Under the pieces are notes generated by a model that saw only the letters and a program-made list of their open reading frames with translations, did no database searches and had not been told where the DNA came from. A program made the position numbers and the translations under genes. A DNA stretch of 64,000 bases from Aureobasidium sp. EXF-3400 (lineage: Eukaryota; Ascomycota; Dothideomycetes; Dothideales; Saccotheciaceae), in NCBI GenBank assembly GCA_024195585.1, contig SWBL01000145.1:52684-116683 (forward strand), read 5' to 3'. Shown in pieces: positions 9,976 through 19,782 of the stretch; the stretch's first letter is position 1; every line of letters starts with the position of its first letter.

Positions 9976-12092
9976 ATGATGCTCTATCTTTCTTTGCTCT
10001 TGATCAGTGATGCTTTTTCCAAAGCCTTTGCCCTCCCAAGGAACGAGAGACCGCTCTCTGTTCAGCAGTCCACTGGGGCACTTGAAGCCTCTCGACCAAA
10101 GGGTCAGCTCAATCCTCTCCGTCCTCGCTCAGTCGAAATGGACCAAACTATCGCTTCTTTCACGGAGCAAGGACTTTGCTTCCATTACTTTGCCGAACGA
10201 CCATCATGGCATCCGGATCCTTGTATTGAATATTGCAAAAACCATGGTGGACATGGATACGATGGTGTAAGTCCGACTTTTGTGCATTACCTGCTCAACC
10301 TGCTGCTCAATCAAGATCTGACCATGAGTCTTAGTGTGATGCTTCCTCGTACGCTGATATCGATATTGAACACGGTGATCAGAGCATTATCAAGACGGAC
10401 GACAATGGTTTCCGATGGGTTCCGGCCCCTTGCGAATGTTCGAATCCCGATGTCGAGGAAGTAGCTACAAGCATTTTCGATGCCGTGGCGCAAGGTCTCG
10501 AGAAGATCGACAACGTCATATGTGCGATCTGGGTAGAGGCTTTCAAAGACGTCCTGGAAGTTGGTATCAACTTCATACCCGGTGGTGAAGTTTTGACTGT
10601 AGCAGGCCGAGCAGTCCAAGGCGCCAAAACGTTTGCTGAAAATGGCTTGGAAGCTGCAGACTTTTTCGACAACTGGGTCGGCAGTGCCTGCGGTTTACCA
10701 GAATGGAACTTTGATTTATGGACAGCTTTGCTCGGTGGACCCGACTCCTTGGGTACGAGTGTTGGCTGCCTCAGGAAGAACAAGTCTAAGTGCAAGAGGC
10801 AAGATCCAGTCCCTGAGCCACCAAGGAAGTCTCACGCAGACAAATCTGCGCCAACTGAACAGACGACTGCACCACGCTCAGAAAATGATGCTGGCTCTAC
10901 AGTCGACTCAAGCGTAGCACCGTCCACCACGCCAACTGAACAGACGACTGCGCCACATTCAGAAAGTGATGCTGGCTCTACGGTCGACTCAAGCGTAGTA
11001 CCTTCCACCACGCCACCTGACTCTTCGCCCACTATCGACTCAAGTGTTGCGCCTTCCACTCCACCACCGACCACTGAACCCAAAAGCACTGCAAATCCTA
11101 GCACCACGTCAACTTCCAGTTCTTCGTCCAGCGCCTGTCCAAATGAAAAACGTGCAGGCCTCAGTCGCAGGCTCAACACTATCATATCAAACGAGTGTAA
11201 CCAGGGACAGGTTACCACACACAAATACGTCGTCACTTCTCTCGCGTATGCAGCTAATGCACCGCTGCTCCAAGTGAGAGCAACTTGTAGTGCAAAGTGG
11301 AACCAAGCCTGCTACCACTATAGCTCAGTAATTCGGGAGAATCCGAATTTTGCTACATTGGTCTGCCCGCCCGAAGCAGCAACATTCAGCAATCCTCGTA
11401 ACAACCCTCCCTCTGCAACGAAAACCTGGGCTGCTGAGCACAACGGCGGCTACAAATTGGGCGGCGTGAGTGAGTGGAAAAACAGCCAGTATAGGGCTAA
11501 GGGTACCTGCGACATGGATGAGTACCCACCAGCGTATTTATTGACACCCCGAGATCAAGCTTACGCACTAGCTGGCATTCACAAAGATGCGCAGATGGTA
11601 CGCTGGCTACCAAGTAAAGAGAATCAGGGCGCAGGCAGTATGTGGAGAGGCGTCTGCTTCTATGGACCTCTAAAGGAGTTGACACCACAGCAAATCGTGG
11701 ACTTGGCTAACGATAACACAAAAAACTTTGGACGCCAGATGAAACCCATCAAGCCTACATCGACAGAATATACAGTCGGGATCACGGTAGCTCAGCATCC
11801 TGAGTTCACAATTGCGCAATGGGATCATGCTGGTACTCTTGGTTCTCAAGACGATGGTCTCAGTGAAAATCCTTGCTGGCCGCGAGCAATCGCACCACAG
11901 GACCCAGGCTTTACACTCTTGTCGGTCGATCGATTTTACGATACCAACCCCCTCCCTTACGATTACGACAAAGATTATGTTCCTGGAGTAAACGGTTTTG
12001 ATCCTATAACAGGACAGGCTGGCAGAGTCAGACGGAGTTTGGATTTTGTCGAGACACTGGATCAGGTGAATATTACTCAAGGATATACTTGA
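9976..12092 (+). CDS. Secreted precursor with C-terminal NucA/NucB-type DNase domain
   Basis: Two exons, 9976..10266 and 10335..12092 (68-nt intron, GTAAGT...TTAG), 682 residues. Residues 1-19 form a signal peptide. A Cys-containing N-terminal region follows (CFHYFAERP, CIEYCKNHGG, CECSNPD, then IWVEAFKDVLEVG and SACGLPEWNFDLWTALLGG). A Pro/Ser/Thr linker (about 265-350) carries 27-residue repeats. The C-terminal region (about 371-660) resembles bacterial NucA/NucB deoxyribonuclease domains also found in fungal secreted proteins: RATCSAKWNQACYHYSSVI, a CDxDEYPPA motif (DEYP at 492-495) and ENQGAG (526-531) after MVRWLPSK. Dibasic Kex2-like sites follow the N-terminal region (KCKR, 252), precede the nuclease domain (NEKR, 370) and lie near the C-terminus (VRR, 664). 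A processed extracellular nuclease, perhaps an antagonism or virulence effector, is inferred. Domain assignment is from recalled motifs. Confidence 0.75.
10851..11063 (+). repeat. 81-nt coding minisatellite in the nuclease linker
   Basis: Two nearly identical 81-nt units begin at 10851 and 10932, and a shortened third begins at 11013. Each encodes a 27-residue Thr/Ser-rich segment starting PTEQTTAP and ending DSSVxPSTT. The period is a multiple of three, so copy number can change without breaking the frame. Confidence 0.85.
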
Positions 12093-12569
12093 ATGGAATC
12101 CATGTATAGCTGGGCAAATGTATGAGAGTCGTCTTCGTTGATACAGACTATGGAAATCATAATTTATTCCGATGACTCAAAATGTAATATAAATCGCCTC
12201 GAGAGACCGGGTTGAACATGACACACTTGCTTCTGCCCATAGCCATTGCATCCGGATCAACTAGCTCTCCAGCTGCTAGAAGATTCCTATCTTGGCCAAT
12301 CTTACTGAGCTCGATATACTAGAGTTACTGATATCTGTAACTCGTCATACCGCGAATATTGTCCCAATTGAACAATGCGCAATGGTAACCCGAGATATCC
12401 TAGACTATATCTGCTATGCTGTTCTCACGACAACATGATACAGATAATTAGGCACATAGAGCTACAAGGAGAAAGCATGTTGAGCAGCCGAGTGTATACA
12501 ACCACGACTTGGAAGTCCCCAAAACAAATAATATATTGAACGTACCGAAACATGTAAGAGCGTTTTGGT
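12093..12569. other. Convergent 3' intergenic region
   Basis: AT-rich spacer between two convergent genes, likely holding both 3' UTRs. No gene or clear repeat seen. Confidence 0.5.
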
Positions 12570-13406
12570 CTAATATAGATCTTTGTCAAAGTGCTCTTCC
12601 ATCAGCTTTGCCACCGAATCCAAACATTCCTTCTTCTTGTACACAGCCAAATTTGGCCAGCCGTGTTCCTTGTACACCTGCCTGACACTACGTAGATAAG
12701 GACTGTAGTCATTTGCCTCGTATTCGTCAAACCACTCTTCGACCCGATGCTTATGTATAGGGACATACTTCAACTCCCTGTACAGCTTTTTCAAAAGCTC
12801 GAAGAAATCGACAATGGCCCAAGCTGGAGCGCATCGCCACTCGTGTTCGTTCTCTGGTGTGCAGTCCCAAAAATCTCCGAGGATGCCTTCACTTGAAGGA
12901 TTTTGCCTCTCATCGTCATGCACCCCCTCCACCCAGTGTATGACGCCGAATCGAGTATCCAGGACCATTTTGTCTTTGCCGAACAAGATGCCAAACGCGG
13001 ATGGGGGTACGTTCTCCCAATCCAGGTCTTCTGAGATTAATCTCAAGTCCTCGACTTCAGTTTCGTTGAAAGGTTCATGGTGATTGGGCGGATTCTCGGA
13101 AAGCAGAGTAGGCCAATGGGCAACCTCGGAGTGAGGCGCAAGGTAACTGTTTTCCGAGATATAGGGAAGATGTCGCATGAGCTCAGCCACTTCATCGTTC
13201 TTGCCCAGAAGATGAACGTTTTCGTTTGTGATGGAAGGCCAGCCACCAGCCGGAGGTTCCTCAAGCATACTTTCAGGCAGATACATCTTGATGAGAAATT
13301 GGTAATAATCGCGGAAGGCGGCGATGGTGGCTTCGCGAGAGTAGCTGACTTCGCGTAGTTCAGGCATGGCAGAGACGAGGGAGAAAGCGAAGTTGAAAAA
13401 GTGCAA
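12570..13406 (-). CDS. Conserved fungal orphan protein, function unknown
   Basis: Uninterrupted 278-residue frame; an in-frame ATG 13 codons in (MPELREVSYSREATI) is an equally plausible start. I recognise the general pattern of a fungal orphan family (FRDYYQFLIKMYLPES, PPAGGWPSIT, ELMRHLPYI) without known function. It is acidic, rich in Trp, Tyr, His and Glu, has no signal peptide or membrane segment, and looks like a globular cytosolic or nuclear protein. Several Trp-containing motifs (DLDWENVPPSAFGILFG, EHEWRCAPAWAIVDFF) give it a look reminiscent of SMI1/KNR4 (SUKH) folds, but I cannot support that assignment. It lies between the NucA/NucB gene and the MACPF-like gene, on the opposite strand to both. 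Confidence 0.75.
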   Translation of the reverse strand: MHFFNFAFSLVSAMPELREVSYSREATIAAFRDYYQFLIKMYLPESMLEEPPAGGWPSITNENVHLLGKNDEVAELMRHLPYISENSYLAPHSEVAHWPTLLSENPPNHHEPFNETEVEDLRLISEDLDWENVPPSAFGILFGKDKMVLDTRFGVIHWVEGVHDDERQNPSSEGILGDFWDCTPENEHEWRCAPAWAIVDFFELLKKLYRELKYVPIHKHRVEEWFDEYEANDYSPYLRSVRQVYKEHGWPNLAVYKKKECLDSVAKLMEEHFDKDLY

Positions 13407-14355
13407 TGAGCCGTTATTCGCTGATAGGAGGAGGGTGTGAACTAATAAAATCTGTGAAGGGAAAGACGCAGTTTTGTTTGATCCTTTGTATTTATTGCAT
13501 GACTGAGGTGTGTTTCAGCATTCGCATTAAAGTCTGCTGCCTTAGAACGCGAGTCATGCACCAAAAAGCGCGACACTGTCCTTTTAGACATCAATCTAGC
13601 GACACACAACGATGATACCCTCCTTGAATGTCAGGTGTTTTGTATGGCAAAAAGCTAATTAGTGAGGTTCCGTGCCAAGATGCTCGAGGTCACGATGATT
13701 TTTCTTTGTCGCCGACGCCGCCAAATAAGTCGTTGACATAATGAAAATGTCAATTGGTTGTCTTGATGCCTCTAGCGATGAGAAGATCGCAGTATCGGGC
13801 AGACTGAGTGTGTTCCGCTGCAATGCTGTACGACATGGAAGGGAGGGAGGTTCGTTTCCGTGATACTCTCTTTTCGGCGGGGCCGAGCATCAGCCAGCCA
13901 CCGGGACAACTCCTCCTTCCCATGAGGCTGAGCTCACGTCTACCCCTGCCGTTCCTTGCTGCAAAACCATTGCTTAAATGTAGAAAGCGGGATGCACAAA
14001 CCTCAAGATTCTCATATCATCACCATTGATCTCCTCGATCATGAACGATGCAAGCAAGAAGGCATCCAGCTGACAGTATTGTTCTGCCAATTTAGCACTC
14101 TTATCTCGCTCGGGACAGAGCTTGATACAAGCGAAATATTAAGCAGCAGTCGAAATGCTAACAAGGATTGGTTGTGGAAGCAGCTGCAAGCCATATTGTG
14201 GATCTTCATAGGTAGTGATTCAAGTGATCTCAATTCCATAACCCTCGTACGCGATGGACGCAGGAGCAGAGCTAAAGATCGGATGCGGCACCCCTCGATG
14301 CTATCACATACGACGGTAATGCTCAAGTTCTCAGCTCCAGCGGGGTAAGACCATA
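13407..14355. other. Intergenic, divergent promoter of orphan and MACPF-like genes
   Basis: About 1 kb with no recognised gene. Short overlapping frames at 13956-14348 (plus) and 14039-14326 (minus) show no domain. Confidence 0.5.
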
Positions 14356-14365
14356 CATATATATC
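14356..14365 (+). promoter_or_regulatory. Candidate TATA element of the MACPF-like gene
   Basis: CATATATATC about 105 nt upstream of the proposed ATG at 14469. Positional evidence only. Confidence 0.35.
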
Positions 14366-14468
14366 TCAGCTTCTCAGCCACCTGGGCAATATCGTACATC
14401 CGAACTTGCTACTTAAAACCCAAGCAAAGCTCAAGAATCCCAGTTTCTCTTTGAACGTCAATTCAAAA

Positions 14469-16047
14469 ATGGATGAAACAGTTCTACCACGCCTTTTAGA
14501 GAACGGCAGCATACCATGGAGCTCCACACAATCCATGACCATCGGATCCGGTTACGATGCCAAAAGCCAACAGATCAAACGCTCACCATTCCAACGACTA
14601 CCGCCACAATCCTCTGTCTCAGTCAGTCCAGAATCTGCTCAAGTGCATTTGACATACAAGTCTTTTCGCAAAGTCGAGGATCTCGAATCTTACATGTCTA
14701 ATGTTACTTCTGCATCTGTGGGATATGCTGGTGTAGCTTCTATCAAAGCAGCTGCGTCGACGTTGAGTAGCGCAAAGTGCAATGCTACCAATATGACTGT
14801 CGTCATCCGGTGTACTATAACTCTACCCGCAGAGCATTTCGATCGCGATCTTGTGTTGACCGAGGAAGCAGAGTGCTGTCTAGCCGCTTGGCAGTATCCA
14901 TGGTCCAAAGCAAATTACAACTCAGACAGATTTCTCGAACAGTACGGGCAATATTGCGTTACAGGCTACACTCGTCAAGCATCCTTTTTCTCAACTTCCA
15001 CCTTTGAGGCAAAAACGACTGAGCAGCTAAACCACTTCGCCGGTCAGCTTGGTGCGGATTACTCGTCTGCAGTAACCAGCATCAATGCCGCAACCTCCCA
15101 CATCCAGAAAACGTGCCAGCAGAACCAAGAAACAACTTCCAGCCATGAGATCTTCATCACTGGCTTGACTGAAACTAGCATTCAAGAGAGTTTCTCAGAC
15201 CCCACAAATGTACTCAAAGCATGGAATACTTTTCTCAAAGGCTATGCTTGCATACCATCTATCGCTCACTTGCAGCACTACGCAAACTTAAATGTGGGAG
15301 GAAGAATCCCGGGTCCTAATAGTGCAACAAAGCTTTCCATCCTGCCGATGCCACTGTTGCAGAAAAGCGTCTTATTGGGTATTCTCGCACGCTCGAGTCC
15401 AATGGCCGGGGTACGCGAGCAACAACCCGCCATCGATGCACTGAGAAGGCAATTATTCGATCACGACTACGATGGCCGAATCTCCGGAACCGAATTATCC
15501 ATCTTAGAAGCCAAAATCGATGAGAGAATGGGTCGGATAGGAACCAGTTCTCTATGGTCCAAGAGACAAAAGCTAGTCGAGCGTATAGAGGAGCTTTGTG
15601 CTCAGGGACATCACTGGCACCTGTAAGTTCTGTAAAGACGGAACAAAAAAGCTTTATCTTATCTTTTGCTAACCACTGCCGCTTTTCCGAAACAGCGAGA
15701 AATGGATAACTGCAAAGTTGCAGAGTGTCTGGAAGACAGGCTTGTGTGTGGAAGACATTCATCCAAGCATACAGCACGAGGTCACCGCAACGATGGAGGA
15801 GTTCAGGGTGCAATGGCGTCCTGGGACCCAGAAAAAGTTGCTCGTGGTCGATCAACCAAATCGGTTTGTTGTTGGAGCAAAGATCTGCAGTAATTGGGAC
15901 GCTGGTACTGGTGGATGGTGGAAGCTAAAAGGAGGCGGTCTACTCCAGCATAGATTATCCGTTGAAGTTGAGACCCAGGAATCTCGCGGATGTCATTGGA
16001 GTTTATGTGTTTATTCGGTTGATAACGAGCTTTATAAGAGGATATAG
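14469..16047 (+). CDS. MACPF-like pore-forming-family protein with EF-hand
   Basis: Two exons, 14469..15622 and 15696..16047 (73-nt intron, GTAAGT...GCTAAC...ACAG), 501 residues. The ATG in CAAAAATGGATG is chosen; an upstream in-frame ATG at 14406 is possible. No signal peptide. MACPF features: N-terminal IGSGYDAKSQ (25-34), SASVGYAGVASIKAAASTLS, the strand VVIRCTITLP, and a family-type signature around YGQYCVTGY (from 159; the usual YGTHF is altered) followed by an aromatic/Thr stretch, then IPSIAHLQHYANL. Residues 331-342 form a canonical EF-hand loop (D-x-D-x-D-G-x-I-x-x-x-E), which is not a normal MACPF part. The C-terminal about 110 residues, Trp- and Gly-rich, may be a beta-type binding domain. 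MACPF proteins oligomerise on membranes and form pores; whether this one does is unknown. A role in defence or host interaction is inferred. Confidence 0.7.
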
Positions 16048-16103
16048 AGTAGTTGACGGACCACTAGCCAACTTTCATCTCTCACCACGAGCTCGTCCAT
16101 CGC

Positions 16104-16611
16104 TCAAAAGATGCGTCTGAGGAGAACCTTGACAACATCACCCTTGGCATCCTTCTTGGGATAGATCTTGCCAGACTCCTTGGTGTACTTTCTCAGCTGG
16201 CTGTAGGTGTCGAACATTCTGACCTTCTTGCCAGTGCGACGAGCGTTCATCAAGTCAACGAGGTTGACGTGGGTGTTTTTCAAGGCCTGCCGATCGTAGG
16301 TGTTAGTTGATTCTTACACTATAAAGTTGCCGGCAGATGATCACCTTCTTGCATTGGGTGACAGTGCTCAGGGGCTCAAGGCCAAGCTCAACACAGAGGT
16401 GCTGAAGACGTTCGAGCTGGCTGGTGATGCCGAGACCAGCGAAGTGACCTTCGAGCTCCTCGTTGTAGCAAGTAGTTCTCTGGCGGGCAGTCTCCTCCTT
16501 ATCCCACTTCTGGGTCTTTGCAAGGCGGTTGAACTCGTCGCGGACGCTGCGACGAGGGTGGTGGTCGAAGTCAGGGAAGCGGTCGAAGTAGGATGTGAAG
16601 ATGAAAGACAT
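16104..16611 (-). CDS. Small conserved fungal protein, function unknown
   Basis: Two exons on the minus strand, 16611..16345 and 16286..16104 (58-nt intron with an AACTAAC branch site), 149 residues. The intron removes the in-frame stop that otherwise ends the first exon. No targeting signal. It begins MSFIFTSYFDRFPDFDHHP, continues with EFNRLAKTQKWDKEE and an EL-rich helix, and ends in a basic region (NARRTGKKVRMFDTYSQLRKYT, KGDVVKVLLRRIF). I recall similar short proteins as conserved hypotheticals in Pezizomycotina, with the same start and the DLMNARR region. The basic, helical character would fit nucleic-acid or protein binding, but no function can be assigned. Confidence 0.75.
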
Positions 16612-17450
16612 CCTTGCTGATGATGAGCTGCAAGAGCCAACGGTATGGGTGTGGATGCTTGGGTCGTCGGATGAGGAATGGCTTTCAGGACTTGTTTGCG
16701 CGAAAGCGGTTTATGTTGATTTCGACACCAAGATTCTTTCACCATCTACCGTGACACCGTACGGCGCGCGTCGACCTGTGCTCTCTTCGGAACCCACAAG
16801 AACCGCCTAGGTGTTCAGCCCATCGAGACCAGGTGTCGAGCTGTTTGAGCTGCTCGGACTGGGAGAGACAACATAGTTTTGATGCTTGTCTTAGAAGGTA
16901 ATGTTTCTTTTGTCTCTATGAACTCTTCAACACAAGCTCAGACGATTAGCATGAGAACACTCTCGAGTACAAGGTTAAGCAGGCTAGAAGCGGTGGCGAC
17001 AGGGGTGATCAGGGTCAGGATGGCGATGGCGAGAACAGTTTTATAAAGCATGTCTGCTGTACTCGGCTTCGTGGTGATGGGTAGAGCCCCAAAGGAGTTT
17101 TCAGATGGCGATCGACAGATGTGAGATGTACTATTCTGAATAGGGGGGGTGAAGAAGCCATGGATACTCTCGTCCTTTCGATATGTCTCCTACCGTTTGC
17201 TGAAGATGGAATTTGATGTTCATGATGTCCGCAGACCTACACAAGTAGTGTGTGGTCTCCGCTGCCTCAGCGACTTCGCGATGTTATGAAGTCTGTACCG
17301 GCTCAGGGAAGCTTGGAAAGTGTAGGAAGCTGCATCTTCTATCCGGGGTTCTACGACCACATAGAACACAATCCGAGATTGTATGATCATCTCGAGCTTG
17401 GAGAATTGCCCGGTCCAGCCGAGCAAGTGGTTTGACTCTAGTACTTGTGC
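16612..17450. other. Intergenic, no gene recognised
   Basis: Upstream region of the 149-residue gene and 3' region of the next minus-strand gene. A homopolymeric G run lies near 17144-17150. No coding signal seen. Confidence 0.5.
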
Positions 17451-18407
17451 TCAGAGCTCGTCCAGCAACCGGTCCCACTTGGCAGCTTCTTTGGCTTGCA
17501 TCTTTTCTTGTGCCGGGTCGACTAGATGTATACCAGGGGCGGTTTTGTTTTTCTCCAGACCCAAAGCTTCTTTCCACTCTGAAGGCCTTTCAGTCATGGG
17601 AGCAAGAGAGCCTTTCTTCCAGAGTATGATAGCCAGTATTAGGATGATAAACGCAGCCAGAGATGTCAAAGCCACAGCCCAAGTGCGGTTGTTTCGTTTG
17701 TTCTTCTCTTGCTCTTTCTTTTCCCATCGCTCCAAGCGCAAACGGCAAGACTCTAGTCTAGACTCAAAAGATTCTGCTCGTTCCTTGGCCTTGTGAAGTC
17801 GCTTGACCAGTTGATCAATGGACTCGTCTTGTTGTGACATGTTCTGAAATGCGTCTATTTGGGCAGTGACATCCTTGACGAGAGTTTCTGATCTTGTGGC
17901 AAAATCTTTGGTAGTGTCGTCGAGGCACGAGTGTAGGTCCTGGAAGGAAGCGATGGTGGCTTTGAGCAGGCCGACCTTTTGCAGCAAGGCGTAGTACGTG
18001 TCGTCTAGCTTGCGAGTGGCAGCGTGGGCGTCGCGAGACAGAGCGTTCAAGGCGGTAGATACATGGTCCTGACGTTTCTGGCGTAGTCGACGCTCATGAG
18101 CGATGGTCTCGGGGGTGACGAGTTGATGTGGAGGGTGGTCGACGGCATATTCTACTTCTGGTGACCATTGTGGTTTCGGGGGCTCTTGTTCTTGTTCTTC
18201 TTCTTTGTTCTGAGCAGCTTTCTCTGGCGATGGGTCACGACGGGATTTGTGGTGATGGTGCTGCTGGGCTCGTCGCAGAGGGTTGTAGTTCTCAAACGAG
18301 AACGGGTGTTGTAGTTGGACTGCTGACTGGATTGTGTCGCGCGCGTGATGATGGCGGTGTGGGCGGTGATAGCCGGAATGCTTCTCTTTCTTTTCCTTCT
18401 TGTCCAT
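17451..18407 (-). CDS. Coiled-coil single-pass membrane protein, unknown function
   Basis: Uninterrupted frame of 318 residues. A His/Lys-rich N-terminus (HRPHRHHHARD, QQHHHHKSRRD) is followed by an acidic Pro/Gln/Glu stretch, then a long helical, probably coiled-coil region (about 100-235: HERRLRQKRQDHVSTALNAL, QLVKRLHKAKERAESFESRL). One strong membrane segment lies at about 242-263 (VALTSLAAFIILILAIILW), flanked by basic residues, and about 55 residues follow it. The topology fits an organelle or nuclear-envelope protein exposing the coiled coil to the cytosol or nucleoplasm; this is inferred. An ATG in another frame lies just before the start (ATGGCAGGCAAACATGG), so initiation may be leaky. 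Family recognised only as a fungal hypothetical. Confidence 0.75.
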   Translation of the reverse strand: MDKKEKKEKHSGYHRPHRHHHARDTIQSAVQLQHPFSFENYNPLRRAQQHHHHKSRRDPSPEKAAQNKEEEQEQEPPKPQWSPEVEYAVDHPPHQLVTPETIAHERRLRQKRQDHVSTALNALSRDAHAATRKLDDTYYALLQKVGLLKATIASFQDLHSCLDDTTKDFATRSETLVKDVTAQIDAFQNMSQQDESIDQLVKRLHKAKERAESFESRLESCRLRLERWEKKEQEKNKRNNRTWAVALTSLAAFIILILAIILWKKGSLAPMTERPSEWKEALGLEKNKTAPGIHLVDPAQEKMQAKEAAKWDRLLDEL

Positions 18408-18741
18408 GTTTGCCTGCCATGGTAAACACTCGTCCTTAGTTTGGGAAGTTGCGGTAGGTCGCGGTTGCGATCGCGCAATCTCCGAAAGCTGGGCCTAAAC
18501 TCCTGCTCGACGTCACATGCGATTCTTTCGAAGAAACAGAAGGAACGAAAAATATCATGTTTGGAAAATGTAGAATTGTAGATGCATTCGCTGTCCTTTT
18601 CCAGATCCAGTCCACGCCAAAACGCCATGAATATGCAGCCAGGGTATCTCTCAATGCTTGTGTGCCTTGCCCTCTTCGCGCCTTCTCTGCCCTCCACTCT
18701 GCCTCCTCTGCCCTCTCTTCTGACTGTCTGAGTGCAGTCGT
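18408..18741. other. Intergenic between the coiled-coil gene and CGR1
   Basis: Both neighbours read leftward, so this holds the CGR1 3' UTR and the promoter of the coiled-coil gene. A pyrimidine-rich tract lies at about 18661-18725. Confidence 0.5.
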
Positions 18742-19260
18742 CTATGACTTCAGAAGCTTGTTTCTCTTCTCCCTGCGCTTCAGTCTGTCGACTCTCTTCT
18801 GGTGCATCTTGGCTGCCATCTTCTCGTAGCGCTCCTTCTCTTCCTTTGCCTCGCGCTTCTCCTTCAGAGCCGTGATGCGTCTCTGTTACTGTGTCAGCCG
18901 CAGTTCTTGAGTATGTTCTCTCAGCGTGTCTAACCTGACGCTCAGCCTCCTTCTCTTCCTTCATCTCCTTCTCCTGTGCTTTTACAACGGCGAGTGCCTG
19001 GTCCTTGGCCTGGCGCTTTGCGAACGTTGTCTGGCCGGATGTGGGGCGGAAGGCCTTCTTGGTCTCGTGCCATTGCTTGCCTGGAAAACGTCTTAGTCAA
19101 TATGTACGAAATATGGCGCCATAGTAGACTGGCGCAAAGAAAGACCAGAAAAAAAGACGCAAGCGCGGTATCGACGAGCAGAAAAAGACTCACCATTCTT
19201 GCGCATACCCGAAGTCTGCGGGGTCTTAGCAATAGGAGTATCGGATGTGACAGTAGACAT
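18742..19260 (-). CDS. CGR1: rRNA-processing protein Cgr1
   Basis: Nucleolar protein needed for processing of the 60S-subunit rRNA precursor. Three exons on the minus strand: 19260..19194, 19080..18935, 18882..18742 (introns 113 and 52 nt), 117 residues, the usual Cgr1 length. The spliced product has the family core: [18 protein letters not shown] across the first junction, an Ala/Lys/Glu-rich helix, [16 protein letters not shown] across the second, and a C-terminus of [18 protein letters not shown]. Almost the whole protein is a charged helix. The second intron begins with GTTAGA, a weaker 5' site than its neighbours. It is transcribed away from the ornithine carrier gene, with 522 bp between the start codons. 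Confidence 0.93.
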
Positions 19261-19782
19261 GATTGCGGTATACAAGATGATGGTCGGTAAGAGAATACTT
19301 TTTTGGAGACGCAAATGTTCACGCCAAAGGAACCCCCCCACAGGTCTTGGCTCTGGACTTTCTCGACTGGCGGAAGAAACGAAGCACGGCCATCATGATC
19401 TCGAATCATGCTTCTTCCGTGTTTCGTCCATCACCTTCATCACATCCATCACAATCATCATTTACCGTCAGACGTTCTGTCTCCGGTGCGGATGGGTCGC
19501 GGCTTCTCCACGACGCGCGGACCAGGAACGCTAAACACATGAAAGTTGTAGGAGCGACGCAACCCTAGCGGCGGCCCTTAAACAAATCAACCCCTCCATC
19601 ACCAACCTTTTTTTGTGCGCGCTTTTTTTCTCTCCTCCTTCCACTCAAATCGTACCACTCCAAATCACCTCTCTGTGCACCTTGCTGTATCACACATACC
19701 ATGCTCCCACGGTAGCATCGACAAACCACGTTAGATTTTTCAATTCCCTCTCGCGCTTCCACGGAGAAAGCACTCTCTGCTG
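19261..19782. promoter_or_regulatory. Shared divergent promoter region of CGR1 and ORT1
   Basis: 522 bp between two divergent start codons, with C/T-rich leaders near both genes and no coding sequence seen. Specific factor sites were not assigned. Confidence 0.5.
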
